The notes under the pieces were generated by a model that was not told the DNA's origin, did no database searches, and saw only the letters and a program-made list of their open reading frames with translations. A program made the position numbers and the translations under genes. A DNA stretch of 64,000 bases from positions 124,001-188,000 of the forward strand of contig NZ_LIPG01000008.1 of NCBI RefSeq assembly GCF_001905505.1. Reading direction: 5' to 3'. This stretch comes from Streptomyces sp. CB02058 (GTDB lineage Bacteria; Actinomycetota; Actinomycetes; Streptomycetales; Streptomycetaceae). Shown here one piece after another: positions 35,604 to 44,299 of the stretch (position 1 is the stretch's first letter; every line of letters begins with the position of its first letter).

Positions 35604-37499
35604 TCAGACGGTGGTGAAGGACACCACGAGATACTGCTTGTCGTCCAGCGAACTGGCGCTCTTGCTGGGCTCGCTGATCATCTTCTCGGAGATGAACAGC
35701 CGCCCCTTCTCGTAGATGAACTCGGAGTAGTCGATGGAGAAGCTGGTCTCCGCGTCACGCACCGCCTCCGTGTCCGGGTTGACCATCAGCACGGTCTCCT
35801 TGAAGGTGGCGCCGTCGATGGAGACGACCTGGCCGCCCTTGTCGTACGGGGGCTCCTTGTACGCGATGATGTTGGAGCCGTCCATGCGCAGCGGGGTCAG
35901 TGTGTAGTCGTCGCCCGCGTCCGCCCTGCCGCCGAGGAGCTTGCCGGTGGTGAGGTCGAAGGCGACGATCTCGTTGGTGTCGCCGTACTCGCCGCCGCCG
36001 TCGTGCTCCTCGGTGGGCACGTACAGCTTGTTGTTGCCGACGGCCAGGGAGTGGCACGTCTCGACCTCGGTGGAGCCGCACTCCGCCGCGTACTTGTCCG
36101 CGTCGGCGGAGATCCGGACGATGAGCTTGCCGGTGGCCGCGTCGATCGAGAAGAAGTCCGAGATGCCGCTGCCGTCACCGGCGGTGTCACCGACGTCGGC
36201 CGCGACGACGAGCGGCTTCGTGGAGACGATGCTCGCGTACTCGACACCGGCCGGCATGGCGTACGAGGAGAGCGGTGCGCCCGTGTTCGGGTCCAGCGCC
36301 TGGATGGTGAGCTGCGGTTCGTCGTAGCTGCCGCACCTGCGCACGACCGCCAGGGCCTCGCCGCCGCCGTATCCCCGGTCCGAGCAGTTGTTGGTGTCGG
36401 CCTTCGGCTTCCAGAGCTCGGCACCGTCGGTGAGCTTGAAGGCCGCGCCGCCGCTGGTGCCGCCCGCGGCGACCGTGGTGCCGCTGAGCGTGATCTCGCT
36501 GAACCTGACGGGCTCGTCGCCGCCGGTCGTCGAGGTGACCGACTTGCTCCAGGCCAGCTTGCCGGTGGCCAGGTCGAGCGCGCCGACCTGGGTGCAGGAG
36601 GGGTACTTGTTCTCCGCGGTCGGCTTGCCGTCCTCGAAGACGATGGCCGTCCTGTAGTCCTTGCTCATGTGCCGGGAGGCGGCGCAGAGCTGACCGGTCA
36701 GCGGGATCGACCAGAGCTTGGTGCCCTTGGCGAGGTCGTAACCGACGATCTCGTACACGCCGGTCTTCACGTACGCCTTGTCGGTGACCCAGGAGCCGTC
36801 GACGGTCGTGGTGTCGGTGACCTTCGGGTGCGGGAGCTGGAAGCCGACCTTGGACGCGGTGTCGGCGGGGGCCTTCTCGCTGCCGCCGCCGAGTCCTCCG
36901 CTCTCGCCGCCCTTGTTCTCGCCACCGGTGGTTCCGGCGGACGACGCCTCGTCCTTCTTCCCGCTGTCACTGCCGTTGGAGGCGTAGATGACGCCGCCGC
37001 CGACGATCAGGACCACGGCGACGACCGCGGCGACGATGATCTTCGCCTGGGTGCCGAGCTTCTTGGCGCCGCCCGGCTGCGGGGTGGCGTACTGCGGCTG
37101 CATCGGGGCCGTCGGGTAGCCGTAACCCTGCTGCGGGGGCATGCCGTGCTGTCCGGGGGGCGGTCCCTGCGGGAAGCCGTAGCCGGGCTGGGTGGGCGGC
37201 TGTCCGGGGGGCGGCGCCTGCGGGTAGCCGTACGCGGGGTTCTGCGGCGGCTGTCCGGGCGGCGGCGTCTGCGGGGTGCCGTAGCCGCCGGCGGGCGGCG
37301 GGGTCGGGGCACCGTAACCACCGGCCGGCGGGGGCGGCGGGCTGCCGTAGCCACCCGCGGGCGGGGTCGGCGGCGCGGCCGAGGGCTGCTTGCCGAGCGG
37401 GTCGGCGGGCGGCGGGGTGGGGGCGCCGAATCCGCCGGGCGGCGGGTCCTGGGGGGCGCCGAATCCGCCCTGGGGCGGTTCGTTGGGCGGCTGGCTCAT
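35604..37499 (-). CDS. Membrane-anchored PQQ-like beta-propeller protein, copy 1 (631 aa)
   Basis: The first 145 residues are Pro/Gly/Tyr-rich with PPPAGGYG repeats and are cytoplasmic. One helix follows at about 153-173 (KIIVAAVVAVVLIVGGG). The remaining 450 residues are an extracellular PQQ-type propeller (WVTDKAYVKTGVYEIVGYDLAKGTKLW, split by strands; later LDLATGKLAWSKS and IDAATGKL). No PQQ ligand residues are assured; such repeats often serve as protein-binding scaffolds. Third in a leftward series of paralogues, 58 bp behind copy 2. The cell-surface role is inferred from topology. Confidence 0.85.
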   Translation of the reverse strand: MSQPPNEPPQGGFGAPQDPPPGGFGAPTPPPADPLGKQPSAAPPTPPAGGYGSPPPPPAGGYGAPTPPPAGGYGTPQTPPPGQPPQNPAYGYPQAPPPGQPPTQPGYGFPQGPPPGQHGMPPQQGYGYPTAPMQPQYATPQPGGAKKLGTQAKIIVAAVVAVVLIVGGGVIYASNGSDSGKKDEASSAGTTGGENKGGESGGLGGGSEKAPADTASKVGFQLPHPKVTDTTTVDGSWVTDKAYVKTGVYEIVGYDLAKGTKLWSIPLTGQLCAASRHMSKDYRTAIVFEDGKPTAENKYPSCTQVGALDLATGKLAWSKSVTSTTGGDEPVRFSEITLSGTTVAAGGTSGGAAFKLTDGAELWKPKADTNNCSDRGYGGGEALAVVRRCGSYDEPQLTIQALDPNTGAPLSSYAMPAGVEYASIVSTKPLVVAADVGDTAGDGSGISDFFSIDAATGKLIVRISADADKYAAECGSTEVETCHSLAVGNNKLYVPTEEHDGGGEYGDTNEIVAFDLTTGKLLGGRADAGDDYTLTPLRMDGSNIIAYKEPPYDKGGQVVSIDGATFKETVLMVNPDTEAVRDAETSFSIDYSEFIYEKGRLFISEKMISEPSKSASSLDDKQYLVVSFTTV

Positions 37500-37557
37500 G
37501 GCGTACGTACCTCTGCGGGGTCTGAGAAGAAGGGGCTGCGGTTGCCGTGCTCGGCCG

Positions 37558-39438
37558 TCACTTGCCGAAGGCCATCATGGTCGTCTGCTCCTTCTCCTCC
37601 TCGTCGTTGCTCGCGCTGACGCGCTCGCTGACGATGAAGGAGCGGCCGCCCGCGTAGGCGATCGTCGAGGAGAAGAAGTTCTCGATCTGCGTCGTGGAGT
37701 CCGGGTGCTGGAGCACCACCTTGGGTGCGCCTCCGGTGGGCGCGATCGTCGCGATCGCCCCGCCCTTGTCGTACGAGGGCTCCAGGTAGACCAGCACGTT
37801 GCCGCCCTCCATGCGCAGCGGCTTCATGGTGCGCTCGGCGGGGGCGGCGGCCTTCCACTTGGGCTTGCCGGTGTTGAGGTCGAAGGCGATGACCTTGTTG
37901 GTGCGGCCGGTGCCGCTGGTGTCGTCCTCGGTCATCATGTAGAAGGTGTTCGCGTCGGCGGCGAGACCGGTGCAGCCTTCGAGCTTCTGGCCGAAGATCG
38001 CGAAGTCGTGGCCGCAGTCGACGGAGAACTTGTCCTCCTTGTCACCGACCAGCTGGGAACGGAGCGTTCCGTTCTCCTTGAGCGCGAGGATCGACCACTT
38101 CTTCTCCTCGGGCTGGGTCAGCGAGACGACGAGCGGGCTCACCGAGTAGACCTTGTCGACCTCCCAGCCCCGCTTCGGCTTGTACGTCCACTTGGGCTTT
38201 CCGGTGGTCGGGTCGACCTCCTGGACCTGGTGCTGAGGGTTGTTCACGTCGTCCGTACGGCAGCTGGACGCGGCGATCAGCTTGGGCCCGCCGGCGAAGG
38301 CGAACGGCTGGCAGTTGCCCGACGGCTTGCCGAACAGCTCCTTGCCGTCGCTGACCCGGTAGGCGTTGGAGTTGCTGGTGCGGCCCACGGTCACGGTGTC
38401 CCCGCTGATCGCGAGGCCGATGTCCGAGAGCAGGTCCCAGGTGCCGTTCTTCGTGATCGACTTCTTCCAGCCGGCCTTGCCGGTGTTCAGGTCGATCATC
38501 TGGAGGTCGGCGCAGTCGGCCTTGTCCGTGGTGCCGTTCTTCACGCCGATGACGATCTTGCCGTCGGCGGTGGCCGTCGCGGGTGCCGCGCACATGTCGG
38601 CGGGCAGCGCGAGATTCCACTTCTTCTTGCCGTCGGCCACCGAATAGCCGGAGACCGAGCGGTACATGCCCTTGACCAGGGTGTCCCCGACGATCCACGG
38701 GCCGTACACGTCGGCGCCGTTGCGCGGCAGGTCGACGTCGTTCGTCGTCAGCCAGAGGACCTTGGCCTCGCCCGCCTTGCGGCCGGCGTTGAGGTCGTCC
38801 TCGGCCTCGCGACCGTCGCCCTTGCCGTCGCCCTGGTCGACGGTGGGCGAACCGGTCGGTTCGGGGGCGCCGCTGCTCGTCTTCGCGACGGGCTTCTTCG
38901 GGTCGTCCCCGCCGCTCGTGGCGAGGAAGATGCCGCCGCCCACGACGAGGAGCGCGGCGAGAGCCGCGCCGATGACGACGGCGGGCTTGCCCTTGAAGGG
39001 GCCTCCGCCGGAGCCGCCCGGGGCGGTCGGCGCGCCGGGGTACTGCTGCTGCGGATAGCCGTAACCGCCGGGCGGCTGCTGCCCGTAGGGGCCGGGCTGC
39101 TGGCCGTACGGACCGGGCTGCTGGCCGTACGGACCGGGCTGCTGCGCGTACGGACCCGACGGTGCGCCGTAGGGGCCGGGCTGCTGGGCGTACGGACCGG
39201 GGGCGGCCTGGGGCTGGCCGGGTGCCTGCGGGTAGCCGTAACCGGGCTGCGCGCCGGGTGCCTGCGGATAGCCGTAGCCCGGCTGCGTGGGCGGCGGCGT
39301 CTGAGGGGGCGTGGGCGGCATCTGCGGCGGAGCCGCCGGAGGTGTCGGCGGCTGCTGGGGCGGCTGAGGAGTGCCCTGCGGGTCCTGCGGAACCCCGGAG
39401 CCCCCCTGCGGCGGTTGCTGGCTGGGCGGCTGGGTCAT
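37558..39438 (-). CDS. Membrane-anchored PQQ-like beta-propeller protein, copy 2 (626 aa)
   Basis: Same layout as its neighbours. A Pro-rich head (1-150) has seven GPY(G/A)xxP repeats. A helix lies at about 152-173. An outside propeller follows with DLNTGKPKWKA, MIDLNTGKAGWKK and a GPWIVGDTLVKGMYRSVSGYSV segment shared with copy 3. The ATG at 39438 is fixed by the leader ACGAAGGGGGACGTGCTG, identical to that of copy 3; in-frame codons upstream are not conserved. The sequence is closer to copy 3 than to copy 1, so the duplication giving 2 and 3 is the younger one. Confidence 0.85.
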   Translation of the reverse strand: MTQPPSQQPPQGGSGVPQDPQGTPQPPQQPPTPPAAPPQMPPTPPQTPPPTQPGYGYPQAPGAQPGYGYPQAPGQPQAAPGPYAQQPGPYGAPSGPYAQQPGPYGQQPGPYGQQPGPYGQQPPGGYGYPQQQYPGAPTAPGGSGGGPFKGKPAVVIGAALAALLVVGGGIFLATSGGDDPKKPVAKTSSGAPEPTGSPTVDQGDGKGDGREAEDDLNAGRKAGEAKVLWLTTNDVDLPRNGADVYGPWIVGDTLVKGMYRSVSGYSVADGKKKWNLALPADMCAAPATATADGKIVIGVKNGTTDKADCADLQMIDLNTGKAGWKKSITKNGTWDLLSDIGLAISGDTVTVGRTSNSNAYRVSDGKELFGKPSGNCQPFAFAGGPKLIAASSCRTDDVNNPQHQVQEVDPTTGKPKWTYKPKRGWEVDKVYSVSPLVVSLTQPEEKKWSILALKENGTLRSQLVGDKEDKFSVDCGHDFAIFGQKLEGCTGLAADANTFYMMTEDDTSGTGRTNKVIAFDLNTGKPKWKAAAPAERTMKPLRMEGGNVLVYLEPSYDKGGAIATIAPTGGAPKVVLQHPDSTTQIENFFSSTIAYAGGRSFIVSERVSASNDEEEKEQTTMMAFGK

Positions 39439-39774
39439 CAGCACGTCCCCCTTCGTGCGGTCCGGTGCCCGGTTCGGTCTCCCCCGCGATTCCGCTGGGC
39501 TCAGAGGGCCGGATACGAGAACTCTCTGAATTCCCCCCGGAAAGGAGCGAATCGGGCATGGCTTCCGCGGCGTCAAGACAGTCGAGCGGGGCTTCTTTGT
39601 ACCACCCGCACCATGGAGGGCACCGGATCGGTCCATCCCCTGTTCCCAAGGGAGAACCGGCCCGTGATGCCCTCGTTACGCGCCTGCCGGGGCCGCGGAT
39701 GCGGCCTTTCGACCGACACTCCGTCAACTGCGCGCACCGGGAGTTCCTTTCACGGAATCTCCCCGGTCCGGCCC
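39439..39774 (-). promoter_or_regulatory. Upstream region of propeller copy 2
   Basis: A 336-bp spacer without a gene. It shares with the copy 3 upstream region the leader next to the ATG and a 15-bp element TTCTTTGTACCACCC (39593-39607), suggesting a common promoter or operator. The distance from element to start is about 155 bp here and 54 bp before copy 3, so one side has expanded or lost sequence. Confidence 0.5.
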
Positions 39775-41526
39775 CTATTCGCCGAAGACCAGCACGGCGG
39801 TCGCCGCCATCTCCTCCTCGTCCTCGTCCGCGCTGATGCGCTGCGGAAGGAGGTAGGAACGGCCGTCCCGGTAAACGGCCTTCGGCTCGTACAGCGCGCT
39901 CTCGGTCTCGGCGGCCGACGCGGGGTGCTTCAGCACGGTCGCCGACGTCCCGGAGGACGGGTCGAGCGTGCCGATCGCGCCGCTCGTGCGGTAGTAGGCC
40001 TGCACATGGACCACGACCTTCCCCGCGTCCATGCGCAGCGGCATCATGATCTGCCCCTCGGGCGCCGGTGCCTTCCAGACCGATTTGCCGGTGGCGAGGT
40101 CGAAGGCGACGACCTTGTTGGTCAGCCTCTTCTCGGCGCCGCCGGGCAGGGGCAGGGTCGCGAGGTAGAACCTGCTCGCGTCGGCCGCGACTCCCGCGCA
40201 GCCGTCCAGGTTGCTGCCCGTCTCGACGGATTCCTCGCCGCACCGCACGGCGTACTCCTCGTCGCCGCCGGCCATCTGCGAGCGGTACTTCCCGTTGTCG
40301 TCGAGGACGAGGACGGCCCACTTCTCCGGCTGCTTGATGGAGACGACGAGCGGGCTCACGGAGTAGATGTGCGCGACGGACCAGCCGGCCTTCAGCTCGT
40401 ACGTCCATTTCGGCGCTCCGGTGACCGGGTCGACCTCCTGGACCTGCTGGCGGACCGGGTCCGCGGGTTCGGCCTGGCAGCTGACGGCCGCGATCATCCG
40501 CTCTCCGCCGGTGAACGCGAAGGGCTGACAGACGCCTTCACGCTTGCCGAACAGCTCCTTGCCGTCGCTGACCCGGAAGGCGTTCGACGCGGAGTTGCGC
40601 CCGAAGGTGACGGTGTTCCCGCTGATCGACATGGCGACGTGCGAGAGGCCGTCCGTGAGGTCGGAGCGGTCGACGGTCTTCTTCCACCCGGCCTTGCCGG
40701 TGCGCAGATCGATCATCTGCAGGACCGAGCAGGACGCCTCCGACTCCGAGACGTTGTCCTCGACGCCGACGACGACCTTGCCGTCGGCGGTGGGGGCGGT
40801 GGGTGAGGCGCAGATGTCGGTGGGCAGCCGCAGGCTCCACCGCTCGGCCCCGTCGGTCACCGCGTAGCCGGTCACCTTGCGGTACATGCCCTTGGCGACG
40901 ATGTCCCCGGCGAACCAGGGGCCGTGCGTCTCCTCCCCGTACTGCGGGAGGTCGACGCCGTTCTCCTGGAGCCACGCCACCTTGGCCTCGCCGGGCTTGC
41001 GGCCCGCGTTGAGCTCGGCGGCGGTCGGTCCGGCGAAGCTCTTCTCCTCCTTGGAGGTGGGCGAGGCGGTCGGCTTCTTCCCGTTCTTCCCGTCGCCGCC
41101 GGGTCCGGCGACGGGCTTCTTCGTCCCGCCCCCGTCGTCGCCGGTGGCCAGCCAGATCCCGCCCGCGGCCAGCAGCACGGCGAGCACCGCGCCGATGACC
41201 ACGCCGGTCCTGCCCTTGAAGCGGCCACCGCCGCCGGGGCCGCCCGCCGCGGGGGACGGGACGGTCGGCGGCTGCGGTGGAAAGCCGTATCCGGACTGCT
41301 GCTGGGTGTACGGGCCGGACTGCTGCTGACCGTACGGGCCGGGCTGCGGCGGAGGGGTGTACGGGCCCGGCTGCTGCCCGTACGGGCCCGGCTGCTGGGT
41401 GTACGGCCCGGGCTGCTGCTGCGGCGGGTAGCCGTAGCCGGGCTGCGGCGGAGGGGTCCCCTGCGGCGGGTCGTACGGAGCCCCGAAGCCTCCCTGCGGC
41501 GGTTGCTGGCCGGGCGGCTGGGTCAT
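39775..41526 (-). CDS. Membrane-anchored PQQ-like beta-propeller protein, copy 3 (583 aa)
   Basis: Pro/Gln/Tyr-rich head (1-105, repeats GPYxQQ), helix at about 107-126 (GVVIGAVLAVLLAAGGIWLA), then a propeller with MIDLRTGKAGWKK, AFDLATGKSVWKA and a matching GPWFAGDIVAKGMYRKVTGYAV. The start is the ATG at 41526 with the leader GAAGGGGGACGTGCTG. It heads the leftward series of three. The conserved cysteine in the ICASP segment is shared with copies 1 and 2 (LCAAS and MCAAP). Confidence 0.85.
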   Translation of the reverse strand: MTQPPGQQPPQGGFGAPYDPPQGTPPPQPGYGYPPQQQPGPYTQQPGPYGQQPGPYTPPPQPGPYGQQQSGPYTQQQSGYGFPPQPPTVPSPAAGGPGGGGRFKGRTGVVIGAVLAVLLAAGGIWLATGDDGGGTKKPVAGPGGDGKNGKKPTASPTSKEEKSFAGPTAAELNAGRKPGEAKVAWLQENGVDLPQYGEETHGPWFAGDIVAKGMYRKVTGYAVTDGAERWSLRLPTDICASPTAPTADGKVVVGVEDNVSESEASCSVLQMIDLRTGKAGWKKTVDRSDLTDGLSHVAMSISGNTVTFGRNSASNAFRVSDGKELFGKREGVCQPFAFTGGERMIAAVSCQAEPADPVRQQVQEVDPVTGAPKWTYELKAGWSVAHIYSVSPLVVSIKQPEKWAVLVLDDNGKYRSQMAGGDEEYAVRCGEESVETGSNLDGCAGVAADASRFYLATLPLPGGAEKRLTNKVVAFDLATGKSVWKAPAPEGQIMMPLRMDAGKVVVHVQAYYRTSGAIGTLDPSSGTSATVLKHPASAAETESALYEPKAVYRDGRSYLLPQRISADEDEEEMAATAVLVFGE

Positions 41527-41579
41527 CAGCACGTCCCCCTTCGTGCGAATCGCGTACGGTGCCCCGGAACGGGCAGGGG

Positions 41580-41594
41580 TTCTTTGTACCACCC
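41580..41594 (-). promoter_or_regulatory. Conserved upstream element of propeller copy 3
   Basis: TTCTTTGTACCACCC (GGGTGGTACAAAGAA on the coding strand) is identical to the element at 39593-39607 before copy 2. It lies 54 bp before the ATG, where a promoter or operator would be expected. Confidence 0.5.
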
Positions 41595-41638
41595 ACTCAC
41601 CACCCGTCCCACGGGCACCGGCGATCACATCGGGGAGA

Positions 41639-43456
41639 TCACGCGTCCTCGGCCAGTTCCAGCCAGCGCATCTCCAGCACATCGCGTTCCGCGACCAGTT
41701 CACGCAGTTCGGCGTCGAGCGAGGCGACCTTCTCGAAGTCCGTGGCGTTGTCGGCGATCTGCGCGTGCAGTGCCGTCTCCCTGGTCGACATCTTGTCGAG
41801 CTGCCGCTCGACCTTCTGCAGCTCCTTCTTCGCGGCACGCGCCGCCTGCGGCGAAACGGCCTCGGCGGCGGCCGGCTTGGGCGCGGAGGAGCCCGCGGCG
41901 GAGGCCGGTGTCGCCGTCTCCTCCATGCGCTGCCTGCGCTCGATGTACTCGTCGATACCGCGCGGCAGCATCCGCAGCGCCCGGTCGCCGAGGAGGGCCA
42001 TCACCTTGTCCGTGGTCCGCTCGATGAAGAACCGGTCGTGGGAGATCACGATCATCGATCCGGGCCAGCCGTCGAGGAGGTCCTCCAGCTGGGTCAGGGT
42101 CTCGATGTCCAGGTCGTTGGTGGGCTCGTCGAGGAAGAGGACGTTGGGCTCGTCCATCAGCAGTCGCAGGATCTGGAGCCGCCTGCGCTCACCACCGGAC
42201 AGGTCGCCGACCGGCGTCCACTGCTTCTCCTTGGCGAAGCCGAACTGCTCGCAGAGCTGCCCGGCCGTCATCTCCCGGCCCTTGCCCAGGTCGACGCGGT
42301 CGCGCACCTGCTGGACGGCTTCGAGTACGCGCAGGTTCTTGTCGAGCTCCGCGACCTCCTGGGAGAGGTAGGCGAGCTTGACCGTCTTGCCGACGACGAT
42401 CTTCCCGTCGGCGGGCTGCACGTCGCCCTGGCTGCGGGAGGCCTCCGCGAGGGCCCGCAGCAGCGAGGTCTTGCCCGCGCCGTTGACGCCGACCAGGCCG
42501 ATGCGGTCGCCCGGACCGAGCTGCCAGGTGAGGTGGGTGAGCAGGGTCTTGGGCCCGGCCTGGACGGTCACGTCCTCCAGGTCGAAGACGGTCTTGCCGA
42601 GGCGGGCGTTGGCGAACTTCATCAGCTCGCTGGTGTCGCGCGGGGGCGGCACATCGGCGATCAGCTCGTTGGCCGCCTCGATGCGGTAGCGCGGCTTGGA
42701 CGTACGGGCGGGAGCACCGCGCCGCAGCCAGGCCAGCTCCTTGCGCATCAGGTTCTGCCGCTTGGACTCCTCGGTCGCGGCGATGCGCTCCCGCTCGGCC
42801 CGCGCGAACACGTAGTCGCTGTAGCCGCCCTCGTACTCGTGGACGGCGCCTCGCTGGACGTCCCACATGCGGGTGCAGACCTGGTCCAGGAACCACCGGT
42901 CGTGGGTGACGCAGACGAGCGCCGAGCGCCGGGTCCGCAGGTGTCCGGCGAGCCAGGAGATGCCCTCGACGTCGAGGTGGTTGGTCGGCTCGTCGAGCAC
43001 GATCAGGTCCTGCTCGGCGATGAGCAGCTTCGCCAGGGCGATCCGGCGGCGCTCGCCACCGGAGAGCGGGGCGATCACGGTGTCGAGGCCGTGCTCGAAG
43101 CCGGGGAGGGCGAGACCGCCGAAGAGCCCGGTCAGCACATCGCGGATCTTGGCGCTGCCGGCCCACTCGTGGTCCTCGAGATCGCCGATCACCTCGTGCC
43201 GGATGGTGGCCTTCGGGTCCAGCGAATCGTGCTGGGTGAGGACACCGAGGCGCAGCCCGCCGTTGTGGGTGACCCGGCCGCTGTCGGCCTCCTCCAGCTT
43301 GGCCAGCATCCGGATGAGCGTCGTCTTGCCGTCGCCGTTGCGGCCGACGACGCCGATCCGGTCGCCCTCGGACACCCCGAGGGATACACCGTCGAGCAGG
43401 GCACGGGTGCCGTACACCTTGCTGACCTGCTCGACATTGACCAGATTGACGGCCAT
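41639..43456 (-). CDS. ABC-F ATPase, Uup-like (605 aa)
   Basis: Two ABC domains without membrane helices. Walker A motifs are GRNGDGKTT and GVNGAGKTS, signatures LSGGERRRIAL and LSGGERRRLQI, and Walker B regions end LDEPTNHLD and LDEPTNDLD. The interdomain linker (about 245-300) is charged and helical. A C-terminal coiled coil (about 540-605, KKELQKVERQLDKM) is typical of Uup. ABC-F proteins act on the ribosome; Uup-type members resolve stalling, whereas others give antibiotic protection. The ATG at 43456 follows GGCAGGAGT. Confidence 0.93.
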   Translation of the reverse strand: MAVNLVNVEQVSKVYGTRALLDGVSLGVSEGDRIGVVGRNGDGKTTLIRMLAKLEEADSGRVTHNGGLRLGVLTQHDSLDPKATIRHEVIGDLEDHEWAGSAKIRDVLTGLFGGLALPGFEHGLDTVIAPLSGGERRRIALAKLLIAEQDLIVLDEPTNHLDVEGISWLAGHLRTRRSALVCVTHDRWFLDQVCTRMWDVQRGAVHEYEGGYSDYVFARAERERIAATEESKRQNLMRKELAWLRRGAPARTSKPRYRIEAANELIADVPPPRDTSELMKFANARLGKTVFDLEDVTVQAGPKTLLTHLTWQLGPGDRIGLVGVNGAGKTSLLRALAEASRSQGDVQPADGKIVVGKTVKLAYLSQEVAELDKNLRVLEAVQQVRDRVDLGKGREMTAGQLCEQFGFAKEKQWTPVGDLSGGERRRLQILRLLMDEPNVLFLDEPTNDLDIETLTQLEDLLDGWPGSMIVISHDRFFIERTTDKVMALLGDRALRMLPRGIDEYIERRQRMEETATPASAAGSSAPKPAAAEAVSPQAARAAKKELQKVERQLDKMSTRETALHAQIADNATDFEKVASLDAELRELVAERDVLEMRWLELAEDA

Positions 43457-43603
43457 TTCACTCCTGCCTCGGGGATCCCTGCGTCGGGGACCGCTCGACG
43501 TCCCAGAGTAGTCGCCGCGCGGGGTGCGATAGCGTGCGGCGATCGATCATGGGGAGTAACCCCAGGTCGGAGCGGTTCGGAACATCTCTGGGGTGGGGAC
43601 TTC

Positions 43604-44248
43604 ATGAAGCGTCGCGCGATACGGGCACTGATTCCGGCGGTCCTGGCGACGGCGGTGCTGGCCGGCTGTTCCTCGTCCGGTGGCGGCACGGCCCCGGACG
43701 ACGGCAAGAACGGCGACAGCGCGCCCGCGAAGGCCGCGGAGAGCACCGGGCCCGGGAAGGGCGTCTCGCTGGGCGGCGCCGGGTCGGCCTGCGAGCTCCC
43801 CGTGACCTTCGACGTGGCGGCGGACTGGAAGCCCGGGGCCGTGGAGGTGGACCCCGGCTCCGACCTCGCGGCACTGGGCCGGCAGGGCTCGGCCACGATG
43901 GTCTGCGAGATCGACGCCAAACCGGCCGGGAACATCGGCTACATGCGGGTCTGGCAGGGCAAGGGCGCCTCCACCACTCCGCGCGCGGCGCTGGAGGACT
44001 TCGTGGCCGGCGACCGGAACGCGTCGAAGGCCGCGTACACGGAGACCGAGGCGGGCTCGGCGCCGGCCGTCGAGGTCACGTACACGGTGAGCGGCGAACT
44101 GCTGGACGAGCCGAAGACCGAGCGCGCCTTCGCGGTCGCCACTCCCCGGGGGCCGGTCGTGGTGCACCTGGGCGGGCTGGACTCCCAGGAGCACGAGGAG
44201 ATGCTCCCGGCGTACGAGCTGGCGAGGAAGACCCTGAAGCTGGGCTGA
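43604..44248 (+). CDS. Secreted lipoprotein of unknown function (214 aa)
   Basis: A signal peptide MKRRAIRALIPAVLATAVLA ends with lipobox LAGC (C22), followed by a Ser/Gly/Asp-rich stretch. The mature domain has paired cysteines (SACELPVTFDV and TMVCEIDAKP) that could form a disulfide, then a YMRVWQGKG strand and VEVTYTVSGELLDEPKTERAF. It resembles small actinobacterial lipoproteins of the LpqN/DUF-type fold, but I cannot assign it firmly. Divergent from the ABC-F gene. Confidence 0.85.
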   Translation: MKRRAIRALIPAVLATAVLAGCSSSGGGTAPDDGKNGDSAPAKAAESTGPGKGVSLGGAGSACELPVTFDVAADWKPGAVEVDPGSDLAALGRQGSATMVCEIDAKPAGNIGYMRVWQGKGASTTPRAALEDFVAGDRNASKAAYTETEAGSAPAVEVTYTVSGELLDEPKTERAFAVATPRGPVVVHLGGLDSQEHEEMLPAYELARKTLKLG

Positions 44249-44299
44249 GGGGCCTCCCGCGCGCCGGACGCTCCTCCCCCGGGCCGCGGGGCCCCCGGC

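Noticed and set aside
37390..40806. 1138-codon rightward frame
   Set aside because: Antisense to the propeller genes; low-complexity Arg/Gly/Leu translation.
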